Source of the DNA: Schauerella aestuarii
GTDB taxonomy: Bacteria > Pseudomonadota > Gammaproteobacteria > Burkholderiales > Burkholderiaceae_B
Direction of reading: 5' to 3'
DNA length: 64,000 nucleotides
NCBI RefSeq assembly: GCF_009866805.1
Contig: NZ_SIZW01000043.1
Location: 1-64,000 of the forward strand
The position numbers and the translations under genes were made by a program. Position 1 is the first letter of the stretch, and every line of letters begins with the position of its first letter. Shown here piece by piece: positions 32,164 through 40,984 of the stretch. The notes under the pieces were generated by a model. That model made no database searches. It was not told where the DNA came from and was given only the letters and a program-made list of their open reading frames with translations.

Positions 32164-32341
32164 ATCGTCAGTTAGCTAACTGACGAAATGATTGGCGGAC
32201 CTTATGCGGCCCCAGATCGTCAGTTAGCTAACTGACGACATGATCGAGGGACGGTACGCTTCCCCACATCGTCAGTTAGCTAACTGACGAAAGGATCGAG
32301 AGACGGCATGCTTCCCTGCATCGTCAGTCAGCCAAGCGACG
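32164..32341. repeat. Three-plus-one array of a 20-base perfect palindrome at 52-base spacing
   Basis: CGTCAGTTAGCTAACTGACG occurs exactly at 32166-32185, 32218-32237 and 32270-32289. A diverged copy (CGTCAGTCAGCCAAGCGACG) at 32322 overlaps the 3' end of the amidase gene. All four are 52 bases apart and the ~32-base spacers are related (ATGATC-GAGGGACGG, CTTCCC). This is a 52-bp tandem repeat whose oldest unit includes the gene end. It lies between two convergent genes, so a bidirectional terminator or protein-binding array is possible. Most of the 301-base gap 32027-32327 is this repeat. Confidence 0.9.
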
Positions 32342-33707
32342 CGTTCGCCAACCAGCATGCAATCCCGGTCACCTTGGCATCGTCGTGATGCTGCCCCATC
32401 ACCTGAATCCCCAAAGGCATCCCGTTCACGGCCAATACCGGCGTGGTCACCGAGGGTGCGCCGAGCAGCGACGAGACGCAACTGAACGACACGTCGCCAG
32501 TGGGAAACGCCGTGCCTTTGATGTCGTCGATCAAGGGCGCAGGGCCGCAGGCAGCGAGGCTGATGAGGGCGTCGCATTCCGATGCAAGGGCGGCGAGTTG
32601 CGTACGCGCCGCTTCGCGCTCACGCAATGATTCACGGAAGTCATCCAGCGTGAGGCCGCGGCCGAGTTCGAGCGATTCGCGCAGGCTGGGGCCGAGCGTG
32701 TCCATGTGCTGTTCGGCGATGTTGGCCAGGCTCCAGCGCTGTTCCCAGGCATTGAGGCGCATCGAGAGCGCGGTGCAATCGGCAATGGCGCGTTCGAGGG
32801 CTTCCAGCTTTTGCGATTGGCCGCGGCGTACGATCTCCACACCTTGCGCGGCGATGGCGCTCAGGGCCTTTTCAAATGCTTCGCGCGATGCGGCGTCCAG
32901 GCGGGGCCAGCCTTCGCTTTCGAACACGGCGAGGCGTTTCGGCTTGATGGGCTTGGGGGCTTCGGTGGTGCCGTAGACGCCGGGATGGCCGGGGTCGCCG
33001 CCGGCGCGTTGCACGATCTCGATGGTGGTCTGCCACATGTCGATGGCCGAGCCCGCATGCACGCCCACGTGGGATTGGCTGAAGCCCATGCGTTCCCCGC
33101 GATTGATGCCGCCGTACGTGGGCTTGAGTGCCCAGTTGGCATTGAAACTTGCGGGGCGGATGACGGACCCCACGAGTTGCGAACCGATGGCCACCGGCAC
33201 CATGTTCGCGCCGACCACGGCGCCGGAGCCGCTGGACGATCCGCCGGGGGTGCGGCGCGCGTCGAAGGCATTGGTGGTGGGACCCGCATCCAGAAAGCCG
33301 AGCGCGGTGGTGACGGTTTTGCCGAGCACGATGGCGCCGGCATCGCGCAGCGCACGCACGAGTGCGCTGTCGCGTTTGGGGAAGTTGCCCTTGAATGCCG
33401 CGCAGCCCATTTCAGTGGGCATGTCGCGGGTTTCGATGAGATCCTTGATGCCGATCGGCATGCCGTCGATGAGCGAGAGGGGGCGGCCGGCGCGATAGCG
33501 TTCGACGGAAGCGTCGGCCGCCTGGCGGGCGCCTTCGCGGTTGAGCGTGACCCAGCCCAAAACGGCGGGCTCGCGGGCGTCGATGGTTTCCAGGCAGCGC
33601 TCGAGATACGCACGTGCGTTGTCGGTGCCGCCGATGAAGTCCTCGCGCGCAGTGTGAAACGTCAACGGCTTGTGGGTGGCGGGGCTGTAAGTCAATGTGG
33701 TCTCCAT
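32328..33707 (-). CDS. Amidase-signature-family hydrolase
   Basis: 459 residues. Ser-cisSer-Lys triad visible: Lys in GIKDLIET, Ser in GGSSSGSGAVVG and Ser in LVGSVIRPAS; the usual GxDTGGSIR is altered to GSQLVGSVIRP. Hydrolyses an amide, substrate unknown. Its ATG follows the stop of the upstream Bug gene without a gap, with AAGG inside that gene, so the two are strictly coupled. The 3' end sits in the first unit of a palindromic repeat array. Confidence 0.9.
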   Translation of the reverse strand: METTLTYSPATHKPLTFHTAREDFIGGTDNARAYLERCLETIDAREPAVLGWVTLNREGARQAADASVERYRAGRPLSLIDGMPIGIKDLIETRDMPTEMGCAAFKGNFPKRDSALVRALRDAGAIVLGKTVTTALGFLDAGPTTNAFDARRTPGGSSSGSGAVVGANMVPVAIGSQLVGSVIRPASFNANWALKPTYGGINRGERMGFSQSHVGVHAGSAIDMWQTTIEIVQRAGGDPGHPGVYGTTEAPKPIKPKRLAVFESEGWPRLDAASREAFEKALSAIAAQGVEIVRRGQSQKLEALERAIADCTALSMRLNAWEQRWSLANIAEQHMDTLGPSLRESLELGRGLTLDDFRESLREREAARTQLAALASECDALISLAACGPAPLIDDIKGTAFPTGDVSFSCVSSLLGAPSVTTPVLAVNGMPLGIQVMGQHHDDAKVTGIACWLANASLG

Positions 33708-34691
33708 TTAATTACCTTGAATGCCGGCATCGGCGATAAGCTTGGTCCAGCGTTCATGCTCGTTCAGGAAGAAGGCGTCGAACGATTCGGACGTGCCGCT
33801 TTGCACCTGCATGTTCAGGGTGGCCAGGCGTTCCTGGATATCGGGTTGCTTCATGACCTCGATCAGGTCGCGATTGATCTTCTGCTTCAGATCGTTCGGC
33901 AGCCCTGCGGGTGCGAACAATCCGTACCAGGCTTCCAATTGCAGATCGGGCATGCCCACTTCCGCTGTGGTGGGGACGTCGGGCAGACGCGTCAGGCGCT
34001 GCGGCGACGCCACGGCATAGCCTTTGGCTTTGCCCGAGGTCACATAGTTGATGACGTTGCCGTTGGCGAACTGCACCAGCACGTCGACTTCACCTGCGAT
34101 CAACGCCGTGGAAGCTTCCAGGGCGCCGCGGTAGGGCACGTGCAGCATGTCGACCTTCGCAACCTGCTTGAACATCTCGGTGTAGAGATGCAGGATCGAG
34201 CCAGGTCCGCCGGACGAATAGGTGTATTTGCCTGGCGCGGCTTGCAGTTGCTTGACCAACTCGCCCATGGTGTTGGCCGTCATCTTGGGATTGCCCAGGA
34301 TGACGACGGGCAGGCTGCCGATCTTGCCCACGCGGGTGAAGTCGCGCACCACGTCCACGCGCGTATTTTTGTTGACGGCAGACAGCGTGGCCAGTTCGTT
34401 GAAGGTAAGCATCAGCGTATAGCCGTCGGGCTTGGCGCGGGCCGCATACTCGGTGCCGATCTGCGTGCCGGCGCCAGAGCGGTTCTCGACGACCACCGGT
34501 TGACCCCACATGTCGCCCAGTTTCTTGCCCAGCAACCGGCCGAGAATATCGGCCGTCCCGCCCGCCGTGGTGGGCACCACGATGGTGACCGCCCGGTCGG
34601 GATAACCCTGCGCCTGGGCGACTGCGGCACTGCTGGTCATCACGGCAGCGACGCCGCACAACATCCATTTTCTGGTCAAGAATGAGATCAT
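33708..34691 (-). CDS. Bug-family (TctC-like) periplasmic solute receptor
   Basis: 327 residues with a signal peptide ending AVAQAQGYPDR. Landmarks: AVTIVVPTTAGGTADILGRLLGKKLG, GQPVVVENRSGAGTQIG, DGYTLML, HVPYRGALEASTALIAGEVD, DVPTTAEVGMPD. Start chosen at 34691, with GGGGA six bases upstream; ATG at 34703 is an alternative. Coupled to the amidase, so it probably captures the amide the amidase splits. Orphan: no TctAB nearby. Confidence 0.92.
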   Translation of the reverse strand: MISFLTRKWMLCGVAAVMTSSAAVAQAQGYPDRAVTIVVPTTAGGTADILGRLLGKKLGDMWGQPVVVENRSGAGTQIGTEYAARAKPDGYTLMLTFNELATLSAVNKNTRVDVVRDFTRVGKIGSLPVVILGNPKMTANTMGELVKQLQAAPGKYTYSSGGPGSILHLYTEMFKQVAKVDMLHVPYRGALEASTALIAGEVDVLVQFANGNVINYVTSGKAKGYAVASPQRLTRLPDVPTTAEVGMPDLQLEAWYGLFAPAGLPNDLKQKINRDLIEVMKQPDIQERLATLNMQVQSGTSESFDAFFLNEHERWTKLIADAGIQGN

Positions 34692-34833
34692 TTTTTTCCC
34701 CATGAATCCGAGTCGTCGCGTAGACGTTTCTACGGTGCGTTCGGATCTATGGTGTGCCTCGTCGTGCGCCTGCTCAAGCAACTTTATCTACGATAAGATT
34801 TAGTTTTTGTTAATCGAAAGATCGGGCCATCCC

Positions 34834-35715
34834 ATGGATCAGTTGCCGCCGCTGAATGCATTGCGCGCTTTCGAAGCGGCGGGCCGGCTGGCGAGTGTGT
34901 CGGCGGCGGCGGGTGAGCTCTGCGTGACGCCTGCTGCGGTCAGCCGGCACATCAGGCTGCTTGAAGAGCATTTGGGCACGCGGCTGTTTCACCGGGAGCA
35001 CCGGGCGATTGTGCTGACCGATACCGGCAAGCGTTATCTGGAAGAGGTGACGCTACTGATGGACGGATTGCGGCGTGCGACAGCTGCCGTTCGACGCGAC
35101 CAACGGCGCCAGCAGTTTCAGATCCGCGCCCCGCACAGCATTGCGATGCGTTGGCTGCTGCCGCGCCTGGCAAGTTTTCACCGTGCAAATCCGGCGATCG
35201 ATGTGAAGATCAATACGTCGCTGCTGCCGCCGGATTTCGAGCGCGAGGATCTGGATGCCGGCATCCAGATGGGCGATGGCAAGTGGAAGGGCGTGGCCAG
35301 CTACAAGATGATGGCCAATGAGCTGGTGCCCGTTTGCACGCCGGAGAAGGCGCGTCGGTTGACGTCTCCCGCCGACCTTGCTCACGAGACGTTGCTGCAC
35401 GTGCTGGCGCGGCCGGACGATTGGTTCATCTGGTTGCGCGCCGCCCACGTCGATGAGATCGACGTTACTCGGGGTATGAAATACGAATCGTCGGTATTGG
35501 CCTACGAAGCGGCGTTGGAGGGCTATGGCGTGGCAATCGCCCAGAAGGCGCTGGTGAGCAAGGAGTTGCAGGACGGCCGGCTGGTGATGCCTTTTGAATT
35601 GTCCGTCGATTTGGGGGATTCCACGTATTACTTCCTGCTGCCCGAACAGCCGCGACGCCGATCGCCCGAACTGGAGATATTCAGGCGATGGGTCGTCGCA
35701 GTGGCGGGTCAGTGA
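34834..35715 (+). CDS. LysR-family regulator, GcvA-like
   Basis: 293 residues, N-terminus LPPLNALRAFEAAGRLASVSAAAGELCVTPAAVSRHI with the GcvA-type opening and helix-turn-helix, then a substrate-binding-like domain. Divergent from the Bug-amidase pair with a 142-base gap and so its likely regulator. The 3' end overlaps the convergent CoA-transferase gene by seven bases. Confidence 0.9.
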   Translation: MDQLPPLNALRAFEAAGRLASVSAAAGELCVTPAAVSRHIRLLEEHLGTRLFHREHRAIVLTDTGKRYLEEVTLLMDGLRRATAAVRRDQRRQQFQIRAPHSIAMRWLLPRLASFHRANPAIDVKINTSLLPPDFEREDLDAGIQMGDGKWKGVASYKMMANELVPVCTPEKARRLTSPADLAHETLLHVLARPDDWFIWLRAAHVDEIDVTRGMKYESSVLAYEAALEGYGVAIAQKALVSKELQDGRLVMPFELSVDLGDSTYYFLLPEQPRRRSPELEIFRRWVVAVAGQ

Positions 35716-36950
35716 TCGACGGTCTGGCGTTCGACGTCGCCGACGATGCCGTCGTCGATCATCGCGTCGATGTCCGATGCGCTGTAGCCCAGCTCATTCA
35801 GGATCTGCACGCTGTCTTCACCTAATCGCGGCGCGGCGCGGTGATACTGCGCCGGCGTGGCCGAGAACTTGACGGGCATGCCGATCGTGCGTGTGGGGCC
35901 GGCTTGCGGATGGGTTTGTTCAACCACCATCTCGCGCGCCAGCGTTTGCGGATGCGATAACGCTTCGCCCACCGAATGCACGGGGCCCGCCGGTACGCCG
36001 GCGTTGTCGAAGTCGACCAGCCAGTCTGCGGCAGAACGTTTGGACAGGATCTCGGTCATCGCAGGAATGAGGGTGTCGCGATTGGCCATGCGCTGCGCGT
36101 TCTTGGCGTAGCGCGGATCGTCGCACCATTCGGGGTGGCCGAGCACTTGTGCGATGCGCGTCCAGTTCTTCTCGTTCGCGCCGCCGATGATGATCCATTC
36201 GGTGGCGGTGGGGAAGGCTTGATACGGCGAGGTGAGTACATGGGCGGAGCCCGTGGGGCCGGGCGATTCCCCGGTGCCGAAATAGATGGCGGCGTGCCAA
36301 TAGAGTTGCTGCAGGCTGGCCTCCAGCAGCGAGGTTTCCACCATCTGACCTTCGCCGGTTTTCTGTTTGTGCTGGTACGCCGCCAGCACGCCGAAGGCCG
36401 CCAACAATCCTGCATTGATATCGGCCACCGAATTGCCGGTACGCAGCGGCGGGCCGCCGGGTTCGCCGGTAATGGCCATCAAGCCGGAAAAGCCTTGCGC
36501 GATCAGGTCGAAGCCGCCCTTGTCCGCAAAGGGTCCGGTTTTGCCGTAGCCCGATACCGCGCAATAGATGAGCCCGGGATTGGTCTGGCGCAAGGTCTCA
36601 TAGCCCAGGCCGAGCTTTTCCATGGTGCCTTTGCGATAGTTCTCGGTGATGACGTCAGCGTCCTTCAACAGGCGCATCAGCACCTCGCGGCCTTTGTCGC
36701 TTTTGAGATTGAGCGCGATCGCGCGCTTGTTGCGATTGAGCATGAGAAAGGGCGCCGAGACGCCGTTGATCAAGGGATCGCGATACTGGCGGGCATCGTC
36801 GCCGCCTTCGAGTTTCTCGACCTTGATCACGTCGGCACCGAGATCGGCGAGCATCATGCCGCACGTGGGACCGGCCATGATTTGCGAGAGTTCGATGACG
36901 CGCATGCCGGAGAGCGCGCCGGTTTTGTTGGGCGATGTGGATTCAGTCAT
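35709..36950 (-). CDS. CaiB/BaiF family III CoA-transferase
   Basis: 413 residues. Typical features: GALSGMRVIELSQIMAGPTCGMMLADLGADVIKVE, a SGYGKTGPFADKGGFD motif, and the C-terminal GVPAGPV and LGEDS segments. Moves CoA between acids without a covalent acyl-enzyme ping-pong. Fifteen bases after the enoyl-CoA hydratase gene; the pair implies activation of an imported acid to its CoA ester, followed by hydration. ATG at 36950 preceded by GAGG. Confidence 0.92.
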   Translation of the reverse strand: MTESTSPNKTGALSGMRVIELSQIMAGPTCGMMLADLGADVIKVEKLEGGDDARQYRDPLINGVSAPFLMLNRNKRAIALNLKSDKGREVLMRLLKDADVITENYRKGTMEKLGLGYETLRQTNPGLIYCAVSGYGKTGPFADKGGFDLIAQGFSGLMAITGEPGGPPLRTGNSVADINAGLLAAFGVLAAYQHKQKTGEGQMVETSLLEASLQQLYWHAAIYFGTGESPGPTGSAHVLTSPYQAFPTATEWIIIGGANEKNWTRIAQVLGHPEWCDDPRYAKNAQRMANRDTLIPAMTEILSKRSAADWLVDFDNAGVPAGPVHSVGEALSHPQTLAREMVVEQTHPQAGPTRTIGMPVKFSATPAQYHRAAPRLGEDSVQILNELGYSASDIDAMIDDGIVGDVERQTVDH

Positions 36951-36964
36951 AAGGCATCCTCGGC

Positions 36965-37774
36965 TCAACGGCCTGTGAATTTTGGCGTTTCTTTTTTCAG
37001 GAACGCTTGGTATCCGATACGGAAGTCCTCGGTGTCGAAGCACGCGAAGGCTTCATTGCGTTCGGCGTCGCTCAGGTTTTCACCCGAGGCGATCTTGCGG
37101 ATGAATTGCTTGTGCCAGCGCGCGACCAGCGGGGCGCCTGCGGCGACCCGCTTCACAGTGGCAGCCACCTCATTGGCGACTTGATCGTCGGCCACCACAC
37201 GTGTGACCACGCCAAGCCGCAAGGCTTCGTCGGCACCGAAGATCGTGCCTTCCAGCAGAACATCGAGCGCCACGGCCGGGCCGACCAAGCGGATCAGCGG
37301 GGCCAGTTCGGTGTACGACATCACCAGGCCGAGGTTCTTGATCGGCACGCCGAAACGCGATGACGTGCCGCAGATGCGGATGTCGGCCAAGCTGGCGATT
37401 TCCAGTCCGCCACCCACGCAGATGCCGTGGATCTGCGCAATCACGGGATGGCGGCAATTGGCGATGGCCTCGATCGTGCGGCGCATGACCTGGCCGTAAG
37501 CCGTGGCCTGCTGTGTGTTCGAGCGCGAGGTTTCAAACTCGGAGATATCGTTGCCGGGCGAAAACGCTTTCTCACCGGCGCCGCGCATCACGATGCAACG
37601 CACGTCGTCGTCCTCGGAAAGTTCGAGGAATGCTGTGCCGAGATCGCGCCACACGTCGATGGTGAAGGCGTTGAGTTTTTCGGGACGGTTGAATGTGATC
37701 GTCACGATGGCGCCATCGCGGGCAACGAGTAAAGGTTTGGTCTCTACAGCAGGGGTGTCAGCAAGTGTGTTCAT
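36965..37774 (-). CDS. Enoyl-CoA hydratase/isomerase family protein
   Basis: 269 residues, crotonase fold. Oxyanion-hole segments FSPGNDISEF and IHGICVGGGLEIASLADIRI are clear. The second catalytic acid position (FGVPIKNLGLVMSY) lacks an obvious Glu, so the reaction may be isomerisation, hydrolysis or decarboxylation rather than hydration. Middle gene of the Bug / crotonase / CoA-transferase operon. Confidence 0.9.
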   Translation of the reverse strand: MNTLADTPAVETKPLLVARDGAIVTITFNRPEKLNAFTIDVWRDLGTAFLELSEDDDVRCIVMRGAGEKAFSPGNDISEFETSRSNTQQATAYGQVMRRTIEAIANCRHPVIAQIHGICVGGGLEIASLADIRICGTSSRFGVPIKNLGLVMSYTELAPLIRLVGPAVALDVLLEGTIFGADEALRLGVVTRVVADDQVANEVAATVKRVAAGAPLVARWHKQFIRKIASGENLSDAERNEAFACFDTEDFRIGYQAFLKKETPKFTGR

Positions 37775-37901
37775 GTCTTCGATCCAATGTTGTCGCTATC
37801 GCTCAGGAGCGCGCATAGCGGTGCGGCGGTTTTGCCTGTGGCGCGATGCGCATCGACGTTTGTTTGCGCATGCGACGCGCGGTGTGGTGCGCGCGCCGGC
37901 G

Positions 37902-38888
37902 TCAGGGTTTGCTCATGCCCAGGTCGGTCGTAATGGCGCCGTATTTCTTGTATTCGGTCTCAAGAAAGGCTTGGAAATCCTTTGGATTGGATGGGCCACC
38001 GCCCAGCACCATGCCTTGCTCGGCAAGTTTCGCGGCCACCGTCTTGTCGCGCAGCGTGGCGTCGATCGCCTGATCCAGGCGGGTGAGGGTGGGGGCGGGG
38101 ATATTGGCGGGTGCGAGCACGGCATACCACTGCTCGACGTCCATACCTTTCACGCCGGCTTCGGCCAGCGTGAGTACATCGGGTAGCGTATCCGTGCGTT
38201 TATTGCTGGTGACGGCGAGGGCGCGCAGCTTGCCGGCTTTCACCTGACCCAGCACGCTGGGCAGAGTATCGAAATTCATGTCGACCTGGCCGCCCAGCAG
38301 ATCGGCAATGGCCTGACCGCTGCCTTTGTAGGGCACGTGCTCCATCTTCACATCGGTGATCTTGGAGAAGCGCGCGGCGCTCAAGTGCTGGGGGCTGCCC
38401 ATGCCGGATGACGCATAAGTGAATGTGCCCGGTGCGGCTTTCACCTTCGCAAGAAGTTCGCTCACTGATTTCACGTCGTTTTTCGTGGGGTTGACCACGA
38501 GCACGTTGGGCACCGAGCCGATGTAGCGCACGGCGGTAAATCCCTTCAGCGGATCGAACGACACCGGCAGCACATACGGCGCGGCCACGGTGGACTGCAT
38601 ATTGGCCAGCAGCAAGGTGTAGCCGTCAGGCTCCGCCTTGGTCACGCCATCGGCCGCGATCAGGCCAGAGGCGCCGGGTTTGTTTTCCACCACCACCTGC
38701 TGACCCAGCTCCTCGCTGAGCCGCTGCGCGATCAAACGTGCGGATACGTCGGTGCCGCCTCCTGGAACGAACCCGACGATCAAGCGAATGGGCTTGTTGG
38801 GAAACGTGCCTTGCGCCTGCGCCGTGCCGATCTGCGCAACGGCAAGCGCGGCCGCGCCCACCCATTTGCATACAGTATTCTTGTGCAT
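37902..38888 (-). CDS. Bug-family (TctC-like) periplasmic solute receptor
   Basis: 328 residues, signal peptide ending near GTAQAQGTFP. Landmarks: FPNKPIRLIVGFVPGGGTD, GQQVVVENKPGASG, DGYTLLLA, HVPYKGSGQAIADLLGGQVDMNFD. ATG at 38888 with GGAG. First gene of the operon leading to the crotonase and CoA-transferase, and divergent from a GntR regulator, so it likely brings in the acid they process. Confidence 0.92.
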   Translation of the reverse strand: MHKNTVCKWVGAAALAVAQIGTAQAQGTFPNKPIRLIVGFVPGGGTDVSARLIAQRLSEELGQQVVVENKPGASGLIAADGVTKAEPDGYTLLLANMQSTVAAPYVLPVSFDPLKGFTAVRYIGSVPNVLVVNPTKNDVKSVSELLAKVKAAPGTFTYASSGMGSPQHLSAARFSKITDVKMEHVPYKGSGQAIADLLGGQVDMNFDTLPSVLGQVKAGKLRALAVTSNKRTDTLPDVLTLAEAGVKGMDVEQWYAVLAPANIPAPTLTRLDQAIDATLRDKTVAAKLAEQGMVLGGGPSNPKDFQAFLETEYKKYGAITTDLGMSKP

Positions 38889-38983
38889 GCCTGTCTCCAT
38901 TGTTTTTCATGCTCGAGCTTTGTTGCTCGATGCCGTCATCCCGGAAAGGCGACGTTTTAATTGATTAATTGGTATATGGTGTT

Positions 38984-38993
38984 TGGTATACCA
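38984..38993. promoter_or_regulatory. Candidate GntR/FCD operator
   Basis: TGGTATACCA, a perfect palindrome, with a related half-site TTGGTATATGG at 38969, in the gap between the divergent Bug operon and gntR. FCD-type GntR regulators commonly bind TNGTNNACNA-like palindromes. Confidence 0.6.
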
Positions 38994-39030
38994 GATGCCA
39001 AACTAGTCCCATTTTTTGCGGTGCGCACCT

Positions 39031-39741
39031 ATGGATTACCCTAGCTCGTCTCTCGAATCGACCTCGCAAAAGGCACTCGATCCACTCGCGATCGACCATC
39101 CCACGCTCGCTGCGGTCGTGGCCGATCGGCTGCGGCAATTGATCACGGACGGCACGTTAAAACCGGGCACGGTATTGAACGAAAGGGATCTATGCGATCG
39201 GCTGCGCGTGTCGCGTACGCCGCTGCGCGAGGCGTATAGGGTGTTGAGTGCCGATGGGCTGGTGAGCATTCAGCCCAAGCGCGGCGCGGTGGTCATCGAG
39301 CATTCGGAAGCCGACATCGAGAATATTTTCGATGTGCTGGCCGTGCTCGAAGGGCTGGCCATTCGGCAGGCCGCGGAACGCGCCTCGGACGCCGAGCTCG
39401 CCGCGATCGCCGCGCTGCATGCGCGCATGCTGAAAAAGACCGAAGAGGGCGATATCGGCGCGTACTTCGCGGCGAGCATGGGCACCCATATCGCCATCAA
39501 CCGTGCCGCGCACAATCCGGCGCTTACGGCGACCTACGACCGCTTGAACTTGCAGGTGCAGGCGCTACGCTACAAATCAAATCTGGATCGGCGCGAGTGG
39601 GAAGCGGGTGTGGCGGATCATGAGCGGTTTGTGAAGGCGCTTTTGGCCCGCGACGCGGATGCCGCCGAGGCGTCGATCCGTGCGCACCTGGTAAGCAAGA
39701 AGGCGTTTCATCTGGCGGAGACGGAAACGAACGCGGCGTAA
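39031..39741 (+). CDS. GntR-family regulator, FadR/FCD subfamily
   Basis: 236 residues: winged helix (about 25-90; ERDLCDRLRVSRTPLREAYRVLSADGLV) and a helical FCD ligand domain (about 100-225) with the metal-site pattern His in TAIAINRAAHNP-like and DHERFVKAL. Ligand probably a small organic acid bound through a metal. ATG at 39031 chosen; an upstream start at 39016 is in frame. Divergent from the Bug-crotonase-CoA-transferase operon. Confidence 0.9.
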   Translation: MDYPSSSLESTSQKALDPLAIDHPTLAAVVADRLRQLITDGTLKPGTVLNERDLCDRLRVSRTPLREAYRVLSADGLVSIQPKRGAVVIEHSEADIENIFDVLAVLEGLAIRQAAERASDAELAAIAALHARMLKKTEEGDIGAYFAASMGTHIAINRAAHNPALTATYDRLNLQVQALRYKSNLDRREWEAGVADHERFVKALLARDADAAEASIRAHLVSKKAFHLAETETNAA

Positions 39742-39857
39742 CGTCCGCTGGTGTAAAGGGGCCAATGCATGCAGCAGGGATGTCGTCGACATCGAACGTG
39801 CAAGGCGCTCAAGTCGCGCCAAGGGTGCACCATCAGGTCAGCACCCGGTGCGCACGA

Positions 39858-40745
39858 TCAGGGCAATGCGTCCAGGATCTCAGAGGCGCTTTGCCGCAAA
39901 TGCCAGTTCGCATACGCCTGGCTATTCAACTGCGTCGACAGCGCTGCCGCGCAATGCTGCAGCATCTCCACCTGAGCGCGGCGCGGCGGGTTGGGAATAT
40001 TTTGAATCGATCCCACGATCGACAGGACCCCGGCAAGTTGATCGCCATTGCGAAAGATGGGTACCGCAACGGTGTTCACGCCCAGCATCATTTCGCCGTC
40101 GGATACCTCGTAGAACTGATGGCGAATGATCTCGAGCCGCTCACGAATCTTGGCCGGATCGATCATCGATAGATTCGTCTCGGCCAGCAAGGGCTCCGAC
40201 AATCGCGATTCTTGCAGCGCTTTCGGCGCGAACGCCAAGGTGAGGCGGCCCAGCGCCGAGCAATGCGGCAGCGGCCGATTGCCGGGCTTCACGCTGATCA
40301 AGATCCGCGCGTAGATGTTGTCGGCAGTGGCAATCACCATCGGGGTCGCATTGATCGGCACGGCCAATACTGCCGTCTCCCTGAGCTCGTCACGAATCTG
40401 AATCATGTACGGCTCGGCACGCGCGCGCAGATCGAATTGATTGCCCGCGGCCTCTCCCAACTGAAACACGCGCCAACCCAGGTGATAGCGATCGGTGGCT
40501 TGCTCCTGCTCGATCAGGCCCATTTCTTTCAGCGTCGACAAATGCCGGTGAATGCGGGGCTTCGTCTCGCCCAACGCGTCGGCAAGTTCGGTCACGCCCA
40601 TGGGGCGTTGCTGCGCCGCGAGCTCATCGAGCACGCGAACGGCCACTTTGACGGCCTCGACGGAGTTTGGATTCTTTTCAGCCATGGTGGCGCTGGTTCT
40701 GACGAACGCGGGTGTATGAGCGGGCAAGGCCGAATTCTGACGCAT
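39858..40745 (-). CDS. IclR-family transcription regulator
   Basis: 295 residues: N-terminal winged helix (about 25-85; GVTELADALGETKPRIHRHLSTLKEMGLIEQ) and the IclR effector domain (about 110-280; PHCSALGRLTLAF, GVNTVAVPIF, GVLSIVGS). ATG at 40745 preceded by GGAGATGAA; the long upstream open frame is leader sequence. Divergent from the long operon starting at 40985 and therefore its probable regulator. Confidence 0.9.
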   Translation of the reverse strand: MRQNSALPAHTPAFVRTSATMAEKNPNSVEAVKVAVRVLDELAAQQRPMGVTELADALGETKPRIHRHLSTLKEMGLIEQEQATDRYHLGWRVFQLGEAAGNQFDLRARAEPYMIQIRDELRETAVLAVPINATPMVIATADNIYARILISVKPGNRPLPHCSALGRLTLAFAPKALQESRLSEPLLAETNLSMIDPAKIRERLEIIRHQFYEVSDGEMMLGVNTVAVPIFRNGDQLAGVLSIVGSIQNIPNPPRRAQVEMLQHCAAALSTQLNSQAYANWHLRQSASEILDALP

Positions 40746-40815
40746 TTCATCTCCAGGCACCGGCTTTTGCGCCACCCGCTGCGGTTGCACGCCGATTTGT
40801 AACGTTAAATGATAT

Positions 40816-40872
40816 GGAATTCCGACTAGCGTAACCGCAATTTCATCGTTATGCTTGTCGATATTCAATATC
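40816..40872. promoter_or_regulatory. Candidate IclR operator region
   Basis: The iclR-cobW gap holds two palindromes: GGAATTCC (40816-40823) and GATATTCAATATC (40860-40872). Either could be the regulator's site. No assignment beyond symmetry and position. Confidence 0.4.
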
Positions 40873-40984
40873 GCTCTACGTAACGCTGCTAAGGCGGCAG
40901 AAGAGTGATGCAACCGATGACTTGGCCGTCGCCAGCAGTCTTGGCACCCAAAGTCTGACGACCCTGGCGCCACGACGAACCACG

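Noticed and set aside
32166-32341. CRISPR array
   Set aside because: Repeats are 20-base perfect palindromes and the 32-base spacers are related to each other rather than unique; no cas genes nearby.
32706-34685. 659-residue open frame opposite the amidase and Bug genes
   Set aside because: It spans the reverse strand of two well-recognised genes and their junction, which no real gene would do by chance with this composition.
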